From Polaribacter sp. BAL334 (lineage in GTDB: Bacteria > Bacteroidota > Bacteroidia > Flavobacteriales > Flavobacteriaceae), in the NCBI RefSeq assembly GCF_015767435.1, contig NZ_JADWOV010000301.1, positions 124,001-188,000 on the forward strand: 64,000 nt of DNA, given 5' to 3'. The notes beneath the pieces are model-generated. The model saw nothing but the letters and a program-made list of their open reading frames with translations, was not told where the DNA came from and searched no databases. The position numbers and the translations under genes are program-made. This document shows positions 37,179-46,360 of this stretch, piece after piece; positions within the stretch are counted from its first letter, which is position 1; each line of letters begins with the position of its first letter.

Positions 37179-39044
37179 ATGAGCGCAGAATTTGATAACA
37201 TTTTATTTGACATGCCAAAAACACAATCAAACACCATTAAAGTAATTGGTGTTGGTGGTGGTGGAAGCAATGCAGTAAATCACATGTTTACCCAAAACAT
37301 CAAAGGTGTTGATTTTGTAATCTGTAATACAGATGCACAAGCCCTTGAAATCAGTCCAGTTCCTAACAAAATTCAATTGGGTGCCAACTTAACTTCTGGG
37401 TTAGGTGCAGGTGCAAATCCTGAAATTGGAGAACAGGCAGCAAAAGAAAGTATTCAAGAAATTCAGCAAATGTTAAATACTCAGACTAAAATGGTATTTA
37501 TCACAGCAGGAATGGGAGGTGGAACAGGAACAGGTGCTGCACCAATCATCGCAAAAATTGCGAAAGATATGGATATTCTGACTGTAGGAATTGTAACTAT
37601 GCCATTTCAGTTTGAGGGAAGAATGCGCTCAAATCAAGCTCAAATTGGAATTGATCAATTACGAAAAAACGTAGATTCTTTGATTGTTATCAATAATAAC
37701 AAATTGCGTGAAGTGTATGGAAATTTGGGCTTTAAAGCAGGATTTTCTAAAGCTGATGAAGTATTATCAACCGCATCAAGAGGAATTGCTGAAGTAATTA
37801 CACATCACTACAAGCAAAACATTGATTTACACGATGCAAAAACAGTACTTTCAAATAGCGGAACTGCCATCATGGGTTCAGCAAAAGAAGAAGGTAAAAA
37901 CAGAGCCAAAAATGCGATTGTAAAAGCGTTAGATTCTCCTTTATTGAATGATAATAAAATTACTGGTGCTAAAAATGTATTGTTATTAATCGTATCAGGA
38001 ACCTCTGAAGTTACGTTGGATGAAATCGGAGAAATCAACGAATTTATCCAAACAGAAGCTGGTTATGATGCGAATATTATCATGGGTATTGGAGAGGATG
38101 ATGAATTAGGAGAAGCTATTTCATTGACAGTTGTTGCAACAGGTTTTGCGCTTGACCAACAAAGTTCAATTACGAATACTGAAGCAAAAAAAATCATTCA
38201 TACTTTGGAAGATGAGCAAAAAGCAACCTATAATTTTGGTGAAAAAACGCTCACAAAAGCACCTTCTTTAAACGAACCAGTTTCAGCTTTAAATGAACAA
38301 AAAGTAACGTATGTGTTGGATGAAACTGAAGATGAATTGCCAAAATTGGACTTGATTCCTACTTCTAACATCATAGCAGAAATTCCAGTTGTTTATGAAG
38401 AAATCGCCTTAGAATTTATCTCTGATGATGATTTTTTCATCACAGAAGCACCTAAAAAGGAAGTGATTTCAGAGTTTAAAGAGGATGAAATTTCACAAGA
38501 GTTAATTTTTGAATTTCCGTTGAATTCTTTTACTGAAGTTAAAGCAGAAAGAGAAATTCCAAAAGCTGAATTCACTAGAAATATCAATGAAATTGAAGTT
38601 TTTGGTGCTCAAGAAATTACTTTTAAAAGACATATTTTAGAGGATTTTGATGCAAAACCAACCATTGCTAAAAGTTCAAATATCATCACTAAAAAAGAAG
38701 TAGAAGAGGATGCTTTTGGTTTTACACTTAAAACAGCTAAGCAATCTGAAATCAACCAAATTGAAACAGATAGTGAAGAGATTTCTCCTTTGAGTTTTAC
38801 AATTGCAGAATTGGCAAAAAGAGCAGATGAGAGAAGAAGTACTATGAAAAGTTTCAATCATAAATTCAATGAAAAATATAATAAAAACGTTGACGAAATA
38901 GAGCGTGAACCTGCTTTTTTAAGAAACGGTGTTGATGTGGGAAGAAATTCATCCATCAGTAAAACAGAGCCTATTTTAAAAAAAGAATCTGAAGATTTAA
39001 ATTTCAAATCAAATAATTCTTTTTTACACGATAATGTAGATTAA
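37179..39044 (+). CDS. ftsZ: cell division protein FtsZ with long C-terminal extension
   Basis: 621 residues against about 380 in E. coli. The GTPase core (about 1-330) has [18 protein letters not shown] and NTDAQAL. An acidic, low-complexity linker of about 230 residues follows, then [10 protein letters not shown], which looks like the FtsA/ZipA-binding C-terminal peptide, but it is followed by about 35 more residues ending [10 protein letters not shown] long linker and such an ending are common in flavobacteria. It is last in the operon and has a terminator. Confidence 0.97.
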   Translation: MSAEFDNILFDMPKTQSNTIKVIGVGGGGSNAVNHMFTQNIKGVDFVICNTDAQALEISPVPNKIQLGANLTSGLGAGANPEIGEQAAKESIQEIQQMLNTQTKMVFITAGMGGGTGTGAAPIIAKIAKDMDILTVGIVTMPFQFEGRMRSNQAQIGIDQLRKNVDSLIVINNNKLREVYGNLGFKAGFSKADEVLSTASRGIAEVITHHYKQNIDLHDAKTVLSNSGTAIMGSAKEEGKNRAKNAIVKALDSPLLNDNKITGAKNVLLLIVSGTSEVTLDEIGEINEFIQTEAGYDANIIMGIGEDDELGEAISLTVVATGFALDQQSSITNTEAKKIIHTLEDEQKATYNFGEKTLTKAPSLNEPVSALNEQKVTYVLDETEDELPKLDLIPTSNIIAEIPVVYEEIALEFISDDDFFITEAPKKEVISEFKEDEISQELIFEFPLNSFTEVKAEREIPKAEFTRNINEIEVFGAQEITFKRHILEDFDAKPTIAKSSNIITKKEVEEDAFGFTLKTAKQSEINQIETDSEEISPLSFTIAELAKRADERRSTMKSFNHKFNEKYNKNVDEIEREPAFLRNGVDVGRNSSISKTEPILKKESEDLNFKSNNSFLHDNVD

Positions 39045-39068
39045 TTTTCCCAATCAAATTTAATTTTT

Positions 39069-39102
39069 AAAATCACATCAAACTAAGATGTGATTTTTTT
39101 TT
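39069..39102 (+). terminator. terminator of the dcw operon
   Basis: AAAATCACATC (39069-39079) and GATGTGATTTT (39087-39097) form an 11-bp perfect stem followed by a T-run, 24 bases after the ftsZ stop. Confidence 0.88.
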
Positions 39103-39161
39103 GTTCAATATTAATAGATTGTCAAAAGAGGTTTTTGTAACAAATTATTTTAGTTGTCGTC

Positions 39162-39169
39162 TAAATTTG
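39162..39169 (+). promoter_or_regulatory. -7 box upstream of a small ORF
   Basis: TAAATTTG matches TAnnTTTG, 22 bases before ATG 39192. A TTTTG lies at 39133-39137, at a spacing of 24, slightly long. Confidence 0.5.
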
Positions 39170-39191
39170 AAATCAATCAATAAATTATATC

Positions 39192-39404
39192 ATGAAATCA
39201 ACACATTTATCACCCATAGAAAGAGGTATTTTAACATCTTCATATAAAAAAGAAATTAGAGACAATATCAGAAATATGAAAGCTGATTCTTTGTCAAAAA
39301 TTAAAGAATCAATTGTAAATCAGTATACAAATTCGTTGAACAATACCATCGAAATTTTACGAGTTTCTTTCATTATGGCTGCAATTATTATTTTAGTGGC
39401 ATAA
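39192..39404 (+). CDS. small C-terminally membrane-anchored protein, unknown
   Basis: 70 residues. A charged N-terminal half (PIERGILTSSYKKEIRDNIR, then KIKESI) is followed by one hydrophobic helix at the very C-terminus (ILRVSFIMAAIIILVA). It has its own -7 box, and a perfect terminator begins at its stop codon, so it looks like a real one-gene unit. I recognise no family. The tail-anchor-like layout and position after ftsZ invite a guess at an envelope role, nothing more. Confidence 0.6.
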   Translation: MKSTHLSPIERGILTSSYKKEIRDNIRNMKADSLSKIKESIVNQYTNSLNNTIEILRVSFIMAAIIILVA

Positions 39405-39435
39405 AAAAATCTCATAGTTTCCTATGAGATTTTTT
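39404..39435. terminator. bidirectional terminator
   Basis: AAAAAATCTCATAG (39404-39417), loop TTTC, CTATGAGATTTTTT (39422-39435): a perfect 14-bp stem with A- and T-runs on the two sides, suited to both the small ORF and the convergent aminotransferase. Confidence 0.88.
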
Positions 39436-39453
39436 AAGGTGAGTCTGTAAATT

Positions 39454-40641
39454 TTAACTAACAGCTGCTTTAATTCTTTTTAAGGCTTCTCTAATTTGGC
39501 TTTCCGAGGCTGCATAAGAAATTCGTATGCAATTTGCAGCTCCAAAAGCTTCACCACTAACTGTGGCAACGTTCGCTTTTTCTAATAAAAACATTGAGAA
39601 ATCTCCTGCGTTATTGATGGAAAATCCATCAATTGTTTTTCCAAAAAATGCTGAAACATCAGGAAAAACATAAAATGCTCCATCAGGAATATTTACTTTA
39701 AAACCTGGAATTTCATTCAATAAATCAACAATGATATTTCTTCGAGTTTTAAACTCTTTTACCATGAATTGAATTTTTTCAATAGGTGCTAAAACAGCAG
39801 TAATGGCAGCTCTTTGTGCAATACAATTTGTGCCAGAAGTGATTTGTCCTTGCATTTTAGTACATGCTTTTGCAATCCATTCAGGAGCGCCAAGATACCC
39901 AATTCTCCAACCTGTCATGGCGAATGCTTTTGCCAAACCATTTACAGTAATAGTTCTCTCATACATGCTTTCAATTGCTGCAAAACTAAATGGTTTTACA
40001 TCATAATTGATGTGCTCATAAATTTCATCTGACAATATAAAAATTCTTGGATATTTTTCTAAAACTTCAGCAAATGCTCTGTATTCTGCTTCTGTATAAA
40101 TTGTTCCACTTGGATTGTTAGGTGAATTAAAAAACACCATTTTAGTTTTTGGAGTAATAGCAGCTTCTAATTGCTCAGGTGTGATTTTGAAATTTGTTTC
40201 AATTGTTGAAGGAATTTCGATAGAAGTAGCTTCGCACAAAGTAGCAATTGCTGAGTAACTTACCCAATATGGTGCAGGTAAAATTACTTCATCACCAGGA
40301 TTTAATAATACTTGAGCTACGTTTGCAATGGATTGTTTTGCACCCGTTGAAACTACAATTTGACTTGGTTTGTAAGTCAAGTCATTGTCACGTTTAAATT
40401 TTGTGCAAATTGCTTCTTTCAATTCTACATAACCATCAACTGGTGAGTAAGAATTGTAATTTTGATGGATGGCTTCAATAGCTGCATCTTTTATAAAATC
40501 GGGAGTGTTAAAGTCTGGTTCTCCTAAACTTAACCCGATGATATCTTTTCCTTCTGCTCTTAATTCTCTTGCTTTAGCAGCCATGGCTAATGTTTCAGAG
40601 ACAGGTAAACTGTTGATTCTGTCCGATAATGGATGTGACAT
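39454..40641 (-). CDS. pyridoxal phosphate-dependent aminotransferase (aspartate aminotransferase type, class I)
   Basis: 395 residues. The PLP lysine lies in NGLAKAFAMTGWRIGYLG, with upstream LSDEIYEHINYD and FFNSPNNPSGTIY and the C-terminal CIRISYAAS (substrate Arg). This matches the Ib subgroup of aspartate aminotransferases. It transfers amino groups between aspartate and 2-oxoglutarate or related acids; exact specificity is not readable. It sits 24 bases downstream of the desaturase gene on the same strand. Confidence 0.92.
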   Translation of the reverse strand: MSHPLSDRINSLPVSETLAMAAKARELRAEGKDIIGLSLGEPDFNTPDFIKDAAIEAIHQNYNSYSPVDGYVELKEAICTKFKRDNDLTYKPSQIVVSTGAKQSIANVAQVLLNPGDEVILPAPYWVSYSAIATLCEATSIEIPSTIETNFKITPEQLEAAITPKTKMVFFNSPNNPSGTIYTEAEYRAFAEVLEKYPRIFILSDEIYEHINYDVKPFSFAAIESMYERTITVNGLAKAFAMTGWRIGYLGAPEWIAKACTKMQGQITSGTNCIAQRAAITAVLAPIEKIQFMVKEFKTRRNIIVDLLNEIPGFKVNIPDGAFYVFPDVSAFFGKTIDGFSINNAGDFSMFLLEKANVATVSGEAFGAANCIRISYAASESQIREALKRIKAAVS

Positions 40642-40664
40642 TTTTCTAAAAAACTTTAATTTGA

Positions 40665-41756
40665 TTATGCTAATTCTGGATTTTTCCCTAAAACTCCTAA
40701 GTGTCTAAAATGCTCAATAATGGCTTTGCGAGTAGTTTCGTATTCATTATAAGGCAAATTAAATTCTTTGGCAGTTTCTTTGACAATTTTAGCCAATTTG
40801 TCATAATGAACATGAGAAATATGTGGAAAAATATGATGTTCAACTTGATGATTTAATCCTCCAGTATAGAAATTTACCACCCAATTACTAGGCGCAAAGT
40901 TAGAAGTGGTGTATAATTGATGGACTGCCCAAGTGTGCTCTAAATTTCCATTTTCATCAGGAATTGGCATGGTTGTAGTTGGAACGATATGTGCCAACTG
41001 AAAAACCAAACTTAAAATCATTCCTGCAGTGTAATGCATCACGAAAAAACCTATCAAAACTTTCCACCAAGCAATGTCTAAAACTGCGATTGGCAACACA
41101 ATCCAAAGTGAATAATAAATCAATTTTGAAATTACCAATTTTGTCCATTCAGTTGCAGGATTTGGAAAATCTCCGTAAGAAAGTTTGCGTTTTAAGTAAT
41201 TGTGCATTTGCTTAATATCAGTAGTAATTGCCCAATTGATGGTCAACAATCCATATAAAAAAATGGAATAGTATTTTTGAATTTGATGAATTTTCAACCA
41301 CTTTGAGTGTTGAGAAAAACGGATAATTCTTCCAGCATCAATATCTTCATCATGGTCTTTTACGTTCGTAAAGGTGTGATGTAACACATTGTGTTGCACT
41401 TTCCAATTATATACGTTTCCAGCCAAAATATAGATGCTACTTCCCATCAATTTATTGACCCATTTTTTACTTGAAAAAGATTCGTGATTGCTGTCATGCA
41501 TCACATTCATGCCTACTCCAGCCATTCCAATTCCGGTAATAATCACAAGAACAATCATCATCCATTGTGACATTGAAACTGTTAAAATAAGAATGAAAGG
41601 AACCAAAAAAAGCGAAAACATGATGATTGCTTTGCTATATAATTTCCAGTTTCCTGTTTTTTTAAGGTTGTTTTCTTTGAAATAATCGTTTACTCGTTTG
41701 TTAAGAGTTTTAAAGAATTTTGCGTTGTCTACTCTTGAAAAGTTTATGGTACTCAT
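40665..41756 (-). CDS. membrane fatty acid (acyl-CoA/acyl-lipid) desaturase
   Basis: 363 residues with four to six hydrophobic helices. Histidine boxes HDSNHESF, HNVLHH and HQVEHHIFPHISH in the standard order bind the diiron centre. The QVEHH form is that of front-end-like or acyl-lipid desaturases. It introduces a double bond into membrane fatty acyl chains, important for fluidity at low temperature. A -7 box lies just upstream. Confidence 0.92.
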   Translation of the reverse strand: MSTINFSRVDNAKFFKTLNKRVNDYFKENNLKKTGNWKLYSKAIIMFSLFLVPFILILTVSMSQWMMIVLVIITGIGMAGVGMNVMHDSNHESFSSKKWVNKLMGSSIYILAGNVYNWKVQHNVLHHTFTNVKDHDEDIDAGRIIRFSQHSKWLKIHQIQKYYSIFLYGLLTINWAITTDIKQMHNYLKRKLSYGDFPNPATEWTKLVISKLIYYSLWIVLPIAVLDIAWWKVLIGFFVMHYTAGMILSLVFQLAHIVPTTTMPIPDENGNLEHTWAVHQLYTTSNFAPSNWVVNFYTGGLNHQVEHHIFPHISHVHYDKLAKIVKETAKEFNLPYNEYETTRKAIIEHFRHLGVLGKNPELA

Positions 41757-41773
41757 TAAAAAAATTTAAGTTA

Positions 41774-41781
41774 CAAAAATA
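41774..41781 (-). promoter_or_regulatory. -7 box of the desaturase gene
   Basis: CAAAAATA on the plus strand reads TATTTTTG on the minus strand, 18 bases upstream of the desaturase start. Confidence 0.5.
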
Positions 41782-41847
41782 AGGTTTTTGAAATATCTAT
41801 GACTAATAAACGAACAAATTTCTTAGGAATTGTTTTTAAATATTAAC

Positions 41848-41855
41848 TATTTTTG
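41848..41855 (+). promoter_or_regulatory. -7 box of rsmG
   Basis: TATTTTTG, 17 bases before ATG 41872. This placement supports ATG 41872 over the in-frame ATG at 41830, which lies upstream of the box. Confidence 0.55.
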
Positions 41856-41871
41856 CTTACCAAACTTTTTT

Positions 41872-42501
41872 ATGGAAATCATTCAAAAATATTTTACGGA
41901 TTTAACTGATAATCAGCGTAATCAGTTTCAAAAATTGCAAGAGTTGTACCAAGATTGGAATTTGAAAATCAATGTGGTTTCTCGAAAAGACATTGATGAG
42001 TTGTATTTGCGTCACGTATTGCATTCGCTAGGAATTGCAAAAGTAATTCAATTTCAACCCAATACAAAGGTAATGGATGTGGGAACTGGAGGCGGTTTTC
42101 CTGGAATTCCGTTAGCGATTTTATTTCCAGAAACCCATTTTCATTTGGTAGATGCTATTGGGAAAAAAATAAAAGTGGTCAATGAAGTTGTGGAAGGTTT
42201 GGAGTTGAAGAACGTAAAAACTTCCAATTGCAGAGTGGAAGAAGTGAAAGATACTTATGATTTTATAGTGAGTAGAGCAGTAGCCCAAATGGAAACTTTT
42301 GTGCATTGGACAAAAGGAAAAATTGCAAAAAAGCAAAACCATGAACTTAAAAATGGTATTTTATATTTAAAAGGAGGAGATTTAACGGAAGAATTACAAA
42401 AATATACTACAGCTACGATTTACGATTTAACCAATTATTTTGACGAACCTTTTTTTGAAACTAAAAAAGTGGTGCATTTGGGAATAAAATTTAAAGGGTA
42501 A
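41872..42501 (+). CDS. rsmG: 16S rRNA (guanine(527)-N7)-methyltransferase RsmG
   Basis: 209 residues from ATG 41872. The SAM site VMDVGTGGGFPGIPLAI and the family segments WNLKINVVSRKD and LYLRHVLHSL are clear; IVSRAVAQMETFVHW matches the RNA-side motif. It methylates G527 of 16S rRNA. Its stop codon abuts the end of the convergent DUF3667 gene with no base between them. Confidence 0.96.
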   Translation: MEIIQKYFTDLTDNQRNQFQKLQELYQDWNLKINVVSRKDIDELYLRHVLHSLGIAKVIQFQPNTKVMDVGTGGGFPGIPLAILFPETHFHLVDAIGKKIKVVNEVVEGLELKNVKTSNCRVEEVKDTYDFIVSRAVAQMETFVHWTKGKIAKKQNHELKNGILYLKGGDLTEELQKYTTATIYDLTNYFDEPFFETKKVVHLGIKFKG

Positions 42502-43353
42502 TTAAATTTTAATAATTCCAAAATAAGCGAGTGCTATCCCTACAATAAAAGCAATAATCATAATAATTATAAAGATAGTTATCAATCCCAATAAAAACCG
42601 GAACAATTTTAAAATATTCTTACCCAAAGATAGTTGGTAAAGTTTTCCAAAAGCAAACATGTAAAAAACAATGTAAAGAAAAATACTATACATGTAAATA
42701 ATTGGATGAATTGCTAAAGCCAAAAAAAATAAAATCAATGAAAGGAAAATGGTAAATCCAAAAAAATAGGCATTGATGATCACATGTTCCCCAAAATTGT
42801 GTGGTTTCCAGAATGTCCATTTGCTGAATATTGCATAGATTACAATAAATAAAAAGGACAATAAATTATAATAACGAAGCATAAAATTCAACATCCCGTC
42901 TTGAAAGTTTAATTGCATTTGCGCAATTTTTTTCTCAGTTTCTATTTTTTGTATTTCTTTTTTTGAAAGTCCATCAAATTTAGAAATGTCTATGGAAGCT
43001 TTTTTCTTAAACTCTGCATTTTGGCTTGCATACATTTCTGAATTTACTTTTTTAAAATCATCTTTAAAGTGATTAAAAACCAATAAAGAAATGGCTGCAC
43101 CCACTGCCAAAAAAGCAAAAGGATTCATGTATCGATTGCGAATGCCACTTAAAAATTCATCCACAACTTTGTGAGGTTCACGTGCAACTTTTCTTAGGGT
43201 TAAAAAGAATTTACTATCAAATCCAAAAACATTTATAAAAAACTCAACAAGTAAAACTTTAAAAGTAATTCTTCTAGTTACCACTTTTGCACCACAATTG
43301 CTGCAAAAATGTGCCTCAATTTCCAAAGGATGATTACAATTTTTACAATTCAT
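42502..43353 (-). CDS. DUF3667 family membrane protein with zinc ribbon
   Basis: 283 residues. The N-terminus has a zinc-ribbon pattern with Cys3, Cys6, Cys17 and Cys20. DUF3667 features follow (EFLSGIRNRYMNPFAFL), then a charged helix (about 120-150) and four to five transmembrane segments. The function of the family is unknown. It is 68 bases downstream of the RES toxin gene on the same strand but is probably not part of that system. Confidence 0.82.
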   Translation of the reverse strand: MNCKNCNHPLEIEAHFCSNCGAKVVTRRITFKVLLVEFFINVFGFDSKFFLTLRKVAREPHKVVDEFLSGIRNRYMNPFAFLAVGAAISLLVFNHFKDDFKKVNSEMYASQNAEFKKKASIDISKFDGLSKKEIQKIETEKKIAQMQLNFQDGMLNFMLRYYNLLSFLFIVIYAIFSKWTFWKPHNFGEHVIINAYFFGFTIFLSLILFFLALAIHPIIYMYSIFLYIVFYMFAFGKLYQLSLGKNILKLFRFLLGLITIFIIIMIIAFIVGIALAYFGIIKI

Positions 43354-43421
43354 AACAACTAAAAAGAATAATAAGTTAATTGAATCGTAAATATAAAAAA
43401 TGTTTTGATGTAAAGTGCATC

Positions 43422-43880
43422 CTATTTAAAAATCCTTTTATCAAAGGGAAAATCAGTAGTTTGTATGATTTTTATTTTTTTAAAATCTTTATGATAAGGA
43501 TTCAATAAGTAATTAAAATCTTCTTTTACCACTGCTGAAGGAACTTTTAAGATGCAATATTTCATGGAGTCAATAAACGAATCTCCTATCTTTTGAGTTC
43601 CAATTGTTGGGGGATGTTGATTCCAATTCTCAGCAAGTTCACTGATTTTTAATTTATCAATTTTTATAGTGTCAGGAATATCAATTGTCATCATTACAAA
43701 ATCGCTTGGCAAGGTTGCCAATGAAACATGCACTAAGATTTCAGACATTGCTAAAGCCCTGCTTTCAGAAGTATAAATGATTTCAGTGCCTTTGGAATTC
43801 CATCTATTTCCAGACTTTGAAGCACCTTTTCCATTCAATTCTTCTGCATATTTATTTTTAGACAATCTAAAAACTTTCAT
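43422..43880 (-). CDS. RES domain toxin (NAD+-degrading type)
   Basis: 152 residues. The Arg-Glu-Ser triad that names the domain is visible: Arg26 in GNRWNSKG, Glu47 in SEILVH, and Ser115 in LKVPSAVV. RES toxins of type II systems destroy NAD+ in the cell and stop growth. The gene overlaps the antitoxin stop by one base (TAATG), so the two are translationally coupled with the antitoxin first. Confidence 0.9.
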   Translation of the reverse strand: MKVFRLSKNKYAEELNGKGASKSGNRWNSKGTEIIYTSESRALAMSEILVHVSLATLPSDFVMMTIDIPDTIKIDKLKISELAENWNQHPPTIGTQKIGDSFIDSMKYCILKVPSAVVKEDFNYLLNPYHKDFKKIKIIQTTDFPFDKRIFK

Positions 43881-44395
43881 TAAGCAAAAATCCCTTGATC
43901 AATACTATTCAATTCATTCATTACCAATTCTTTCCCATAAGAATCTCTTAAAAGTTCTGCGGGTTTTAAATTTCCCAACGCAAAAGAAGGCGTATTTAAC
44001 CAAAGGTAAAACTGCTCTTGAGAATCAAAAACTTCTAGACCAAAATTGGTAACTTCTGCCAATTCAATAATTTTTTCAGTATGAATGGGTTTGAAGAGAT
44101 AGTTTTCAATTTGGCTATTTCGTTGCAATGTTTTTTTGGAAATATTCAAATAATCTGCCCAATCATCTTCAGTAAATGGGGTAATATCTTTTATTTTGAG
44201 GAATAAATCAAAGGGCAATCCTTTTCTAATAATATTGATGATGTTCATTTTATCATCAAAAAAATCAACATCATTGCTATTTTTTATGCTTGTTTTAAAG
44301 TAGGTAGCTGTATCTATTTTTTGAGCATACATACTCATTGCTTCTTGAACGATATTGAAATCTGTTTTTGATATTTTTTGATTTTCGTAATTCAT
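43880..44395 (-). CDS. Xre/MbcA/ParS-type antitoxin of the RES pair
   Basis: 171 residues. The central part (about 55-95, KGLPFDLFLKIKDITPFTE then WADYLNISKKTLQR) is the Xre-like helix-turn-helix; the C-terminal FYLWLNTPSFALGNLKPAELL is the toxin-binding DUF2384 domain. It neutralises the RES toxin and should repress its own promoter, where two palindromes lie (44405-44432). Confidence 0.88.
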   Translation of the reverse strand: MNYENQKISKTDFNIVQEAMSMYAQKIDTATYFKTSIKNSNDVDFFDDKMNIINIIRKGLPFDLFLKIKDITPFTEDDWADYLNISKKTLQRNSQIENYLFKPIHTEKIIELAEVTNFGLEVFDSQEQFYLWLNTPSFALGNLKPAELLRDSYGKELVMNELNSIDQGIFA

Positions 44396-44404
44396 AACAT
44401 GTAC

Positions 44405-44432
44405 ATTTGTCTACAAATATATGACATATGTC
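44405..44432 (-). promoter_or_regulatory. toxin-antitoxin promoter with two palindromic operator candidates
   Basis: ATTTGT-CT-ACAAAT (44405-44418) and GACATATGTC (44423-44432) are both perfect palindromes. The minus-strand -7 box TATATTTG (plus-strand CAAATATA, 44414-44421) overlaps the first. The layout fits binding of the Xre-type antitoxin over the promoter. Confidence 0.6.
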
Positions 44433-44480
44433 TCTGTTTTTGCATTTTTCTACTAATTTTTTTAAATTATTTACCAAAAA

Positions 44481-44506
44481 AAAGAACCACATTGCTGTGA
44501 TTCTTT
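44481..44506 (-). terminator. lysS terminator
   Basis: AAAGAACCACA (44481-44491) and TGTGATTCTTT (44496-44506) pair with one G-U; on the minus strand a T-run follows. It lies between lysS and the antitoxin promoter. Confidence 0.8.
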
Positions 44507-44531
44507 GATTTTTTATTTGAAATAGGATGTT

Positions 44532-46229
44532 TTAAATGATTTCTACAAACAATCCTTCTTCTGTTTTGGTCACTTTTGCTAACTTATTTTTTGTTAAGTG
44601 TTTCAATGTTTTATCCCATTTTTTGTTGGATAATCCTGATTGAATTTTCAAGTCGTTCAATTCAATTTTTGATGCTTTTGCAATCATTTCTAACACCGCT
44701 TTTTCTTCTGCATCTAATTCCACGGAAATTGCACGTTTTTCAGGTCGCATTTGTGGAAAAAATAACACTTCTTGAATGGATTGATTGTTGGTTAAAAACA
44801 TAATCAATCTGTCCATCCCAATTCCCATTCCTGAGGTTGGTGGCATTCCATATTCTAACGCACGTAAAAAATCATAATCAATAAATTGAGTAGCTTCATC
44901 ATCCCCTTTTTCTGCTAGTTTCAATTGATGTTCAAAACGTTCACGCTGATCAATTGGGTCATTCAATTCTGAATACGCATTGGCAATTTCTTTTCCGCAA
45001 ACCATCAATTCAAAACGCTCTGTCAATTCAGGATTTGTTCTGTGTTCTTTGCACAAAGGCGACATTTCTTTTGGATAATCAGTAATAAAAGTTGGCTGAA
45101 TATAATTTCCTTCACATTTTTCACCAAAAATTTCATCAATCAATTTTCCTTTTCCCATGGTTTCATCCACAGAAATTCCCATTGATTTTGCAGCAACTCT
45201 TATTTCGTCCTCTGTTTTATTATAAATATCAAAACCAGTGAATTCTAGGATAGAATCGCGCATGGTAATTCTTTTATAGGGTGCTTTAAAATCGATTTTA
45301 TGTTCCCCAAAAGTTGCTTCAGTTGTACCATTTACAGTCAATGCACAATGCTCTAACAATTGCTCACAAAAATCCATCATCCAATTGTAATCTTTGTACG
45401 AAACATAGATTTCCATGGCTGTAAATTCTGGATTATGTGTTCTATCCATTCCTTCGTTTCTGAAGTTTTTAGAGAATTCATACACGCCATCAAAACCACC
45501 AACAATCAATCTTTTCAAGTACAATTCATTGGCAATTCGCATATACAATGGAATGTCTAACGAATTGTGATGCGTTATAAATGGTCTTGCAGCTGCTCCA
45601 CCAGGAATGGGTTGTAAAACGGGTGTTTCTACCTCAAAATATCCTGCATCATTGAAAAACGAACGCATGGCATTGAACAATTTTGTACGTTTTACAAACA
45701 CTTCTTTTACATGAGGATTTACCACCAAATCTGCATAACGTTGTCTGTAACGCAATTCTGGATCGTTAAATTCGTCATAGGTATTTCCTTCAGCATCTGT
45801 TTTTGGCAATGGCAAAGGTCTCAATGCTTTGCTTAGCAATTTAAATTCTTTTACCATTACTGTTTTTTCGCCCACTTTTGTAGTGAATAATGTTCCAGTA
45901 ATTCCTATAAAATCGCCAATATCAAGCAACTTTTTATACACTTCATTGTACATGGTTTTGTCTTCGCCAGCACAAATTTCATCACGATTAAAATACACTT
46001 GAATTCTACCTTCTCCATCTTGCAATTCCGCAAAAGAGGCATTTCCTTGAATTCTTCTTGACATCAATCTTCCTGCAATTACCACCTTTTTTCCTTCAGA
46101 AAAATCGGTTTTTATAGCTGATGAGTTTGAATCTAGTGGAAATAAATCTGCTGGATATGGATTGATACCTAAAGTGCGCAATTTTGCTAACTTTTCTCTA
46201 CGTACAACTTCTTGTTCTGATAATTGCAT
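44532..46229 (-). CDS. lysS: lysyl-tRNA synthetase (class II)
   Basis: 565 residues. The anticodon-binding OB domain (about 55-140, VVIAGRLMSRRIQGNASFAEL) is followed by the class II core: motif 2 FRNEGMDRTHNPEFT and motif 3 GMGIGMDRLIMFLT. A C-terminal extension of about 65 residues after the core (LDAEEKAVLEMIAKASKIEL onwards) looks like a small winged-helix domain; typical LysRS ends near 500. It charges tRNA-Lys. The promoter at 46266-46296 is good. Confidence 0.96.
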   Translation of the reverse strand: MQLSEQEVVRREKLAKLRTLGINPYPADLFPLDSNSSAIKTDFSEGKKVVIAGRLMSRRIQGNASFAELQDGEGRIQVYFNRDEICAGEDKTMYNEVYKKLLDIGDFIGITGTLFTTKVGEKTVMVKEFKLLSKALRPLPLPKTDAEGNTYDEFNDPELRYRQRYADLVVNPHVKEVFVKRTKLFNAMRSFFNDAGYFEVETPVLQPIPGGAAARPFITHHNSLDIPLYMRIANELYLKRLIVGGFDGVYEFSKNFRNEGMDRTHNPEFTAMEIYVSYKDYNWMMDFCEQLLEHCALTVNGTTEATFGEHKIDFKAPYKRITMRDSILEFTGFDIYNKTEDEIRVAAKSMGISVDETMGKGKLIDEIFGEKCEGNYIQPTFITDYPKEMSPLCKEHRTNPELTERFELMVCGKEIANAYSELNDPIDQRERFEHQLKLAEKGDDEATQFIDYDFLRALEYGMPPTSGMGIGMDRLIMFLTNNQSIQEVLFFPQMRPEKRAISVELDAEEKAVLEMIAKASKIELNDLKIQSGLSNKKWDKTLKHLTKNKLAKVTKTEEGLFVEII

Positions 46230-46265
46230 TGGGTTTGTAAATTTTCTGATGTTTTATAAAGGTTG

Positions 46266-46296
46266 CAAAGATACAATCTAAAGCATTAATTCACAA
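46266..46296 (-). promoter_or_regulatory. lysS promoter
   Basis: On the minus strand the -7 box TATCTTTG (plus 46266-46273) and a TTG (plus CAA 46294-46296) are separated by 20 bases, a good match to the phylum consensus. It lies 37 bases upstream of the lysS start. Confidence 0.65.
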
Positions 46297-46326
46297 TGAA
46301 GAAAAGGATTAAAAATAAGCATGAAC

Positions 46327-46357
46327 TTGGTAAATTATTAAAAACCATTTATATTTG
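46327..46357 (+). promoter_or_regulatory. promoter of a candidate small RNA
   Basis: TTG at 46327-46329 and TATATTTG at 46350-46357, spacer 20 bases. Only non-coding DNA follows up to a terminator. Confidence 0.6.
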
Positions 46358-46360
46358 CAT

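Noticed and set aside
24119..39044. Missing murF and ddl as gene loss
   Set aside because: Both are often encoded elsewhere in Bacteroidota genomes; absence from one window proves nothing.
44405..44432. Palindromes before the toxin-antitoxin as a transposon end
   Set aside because: No transposase or target duplication is near; overlap with a -7 box fits an operator.
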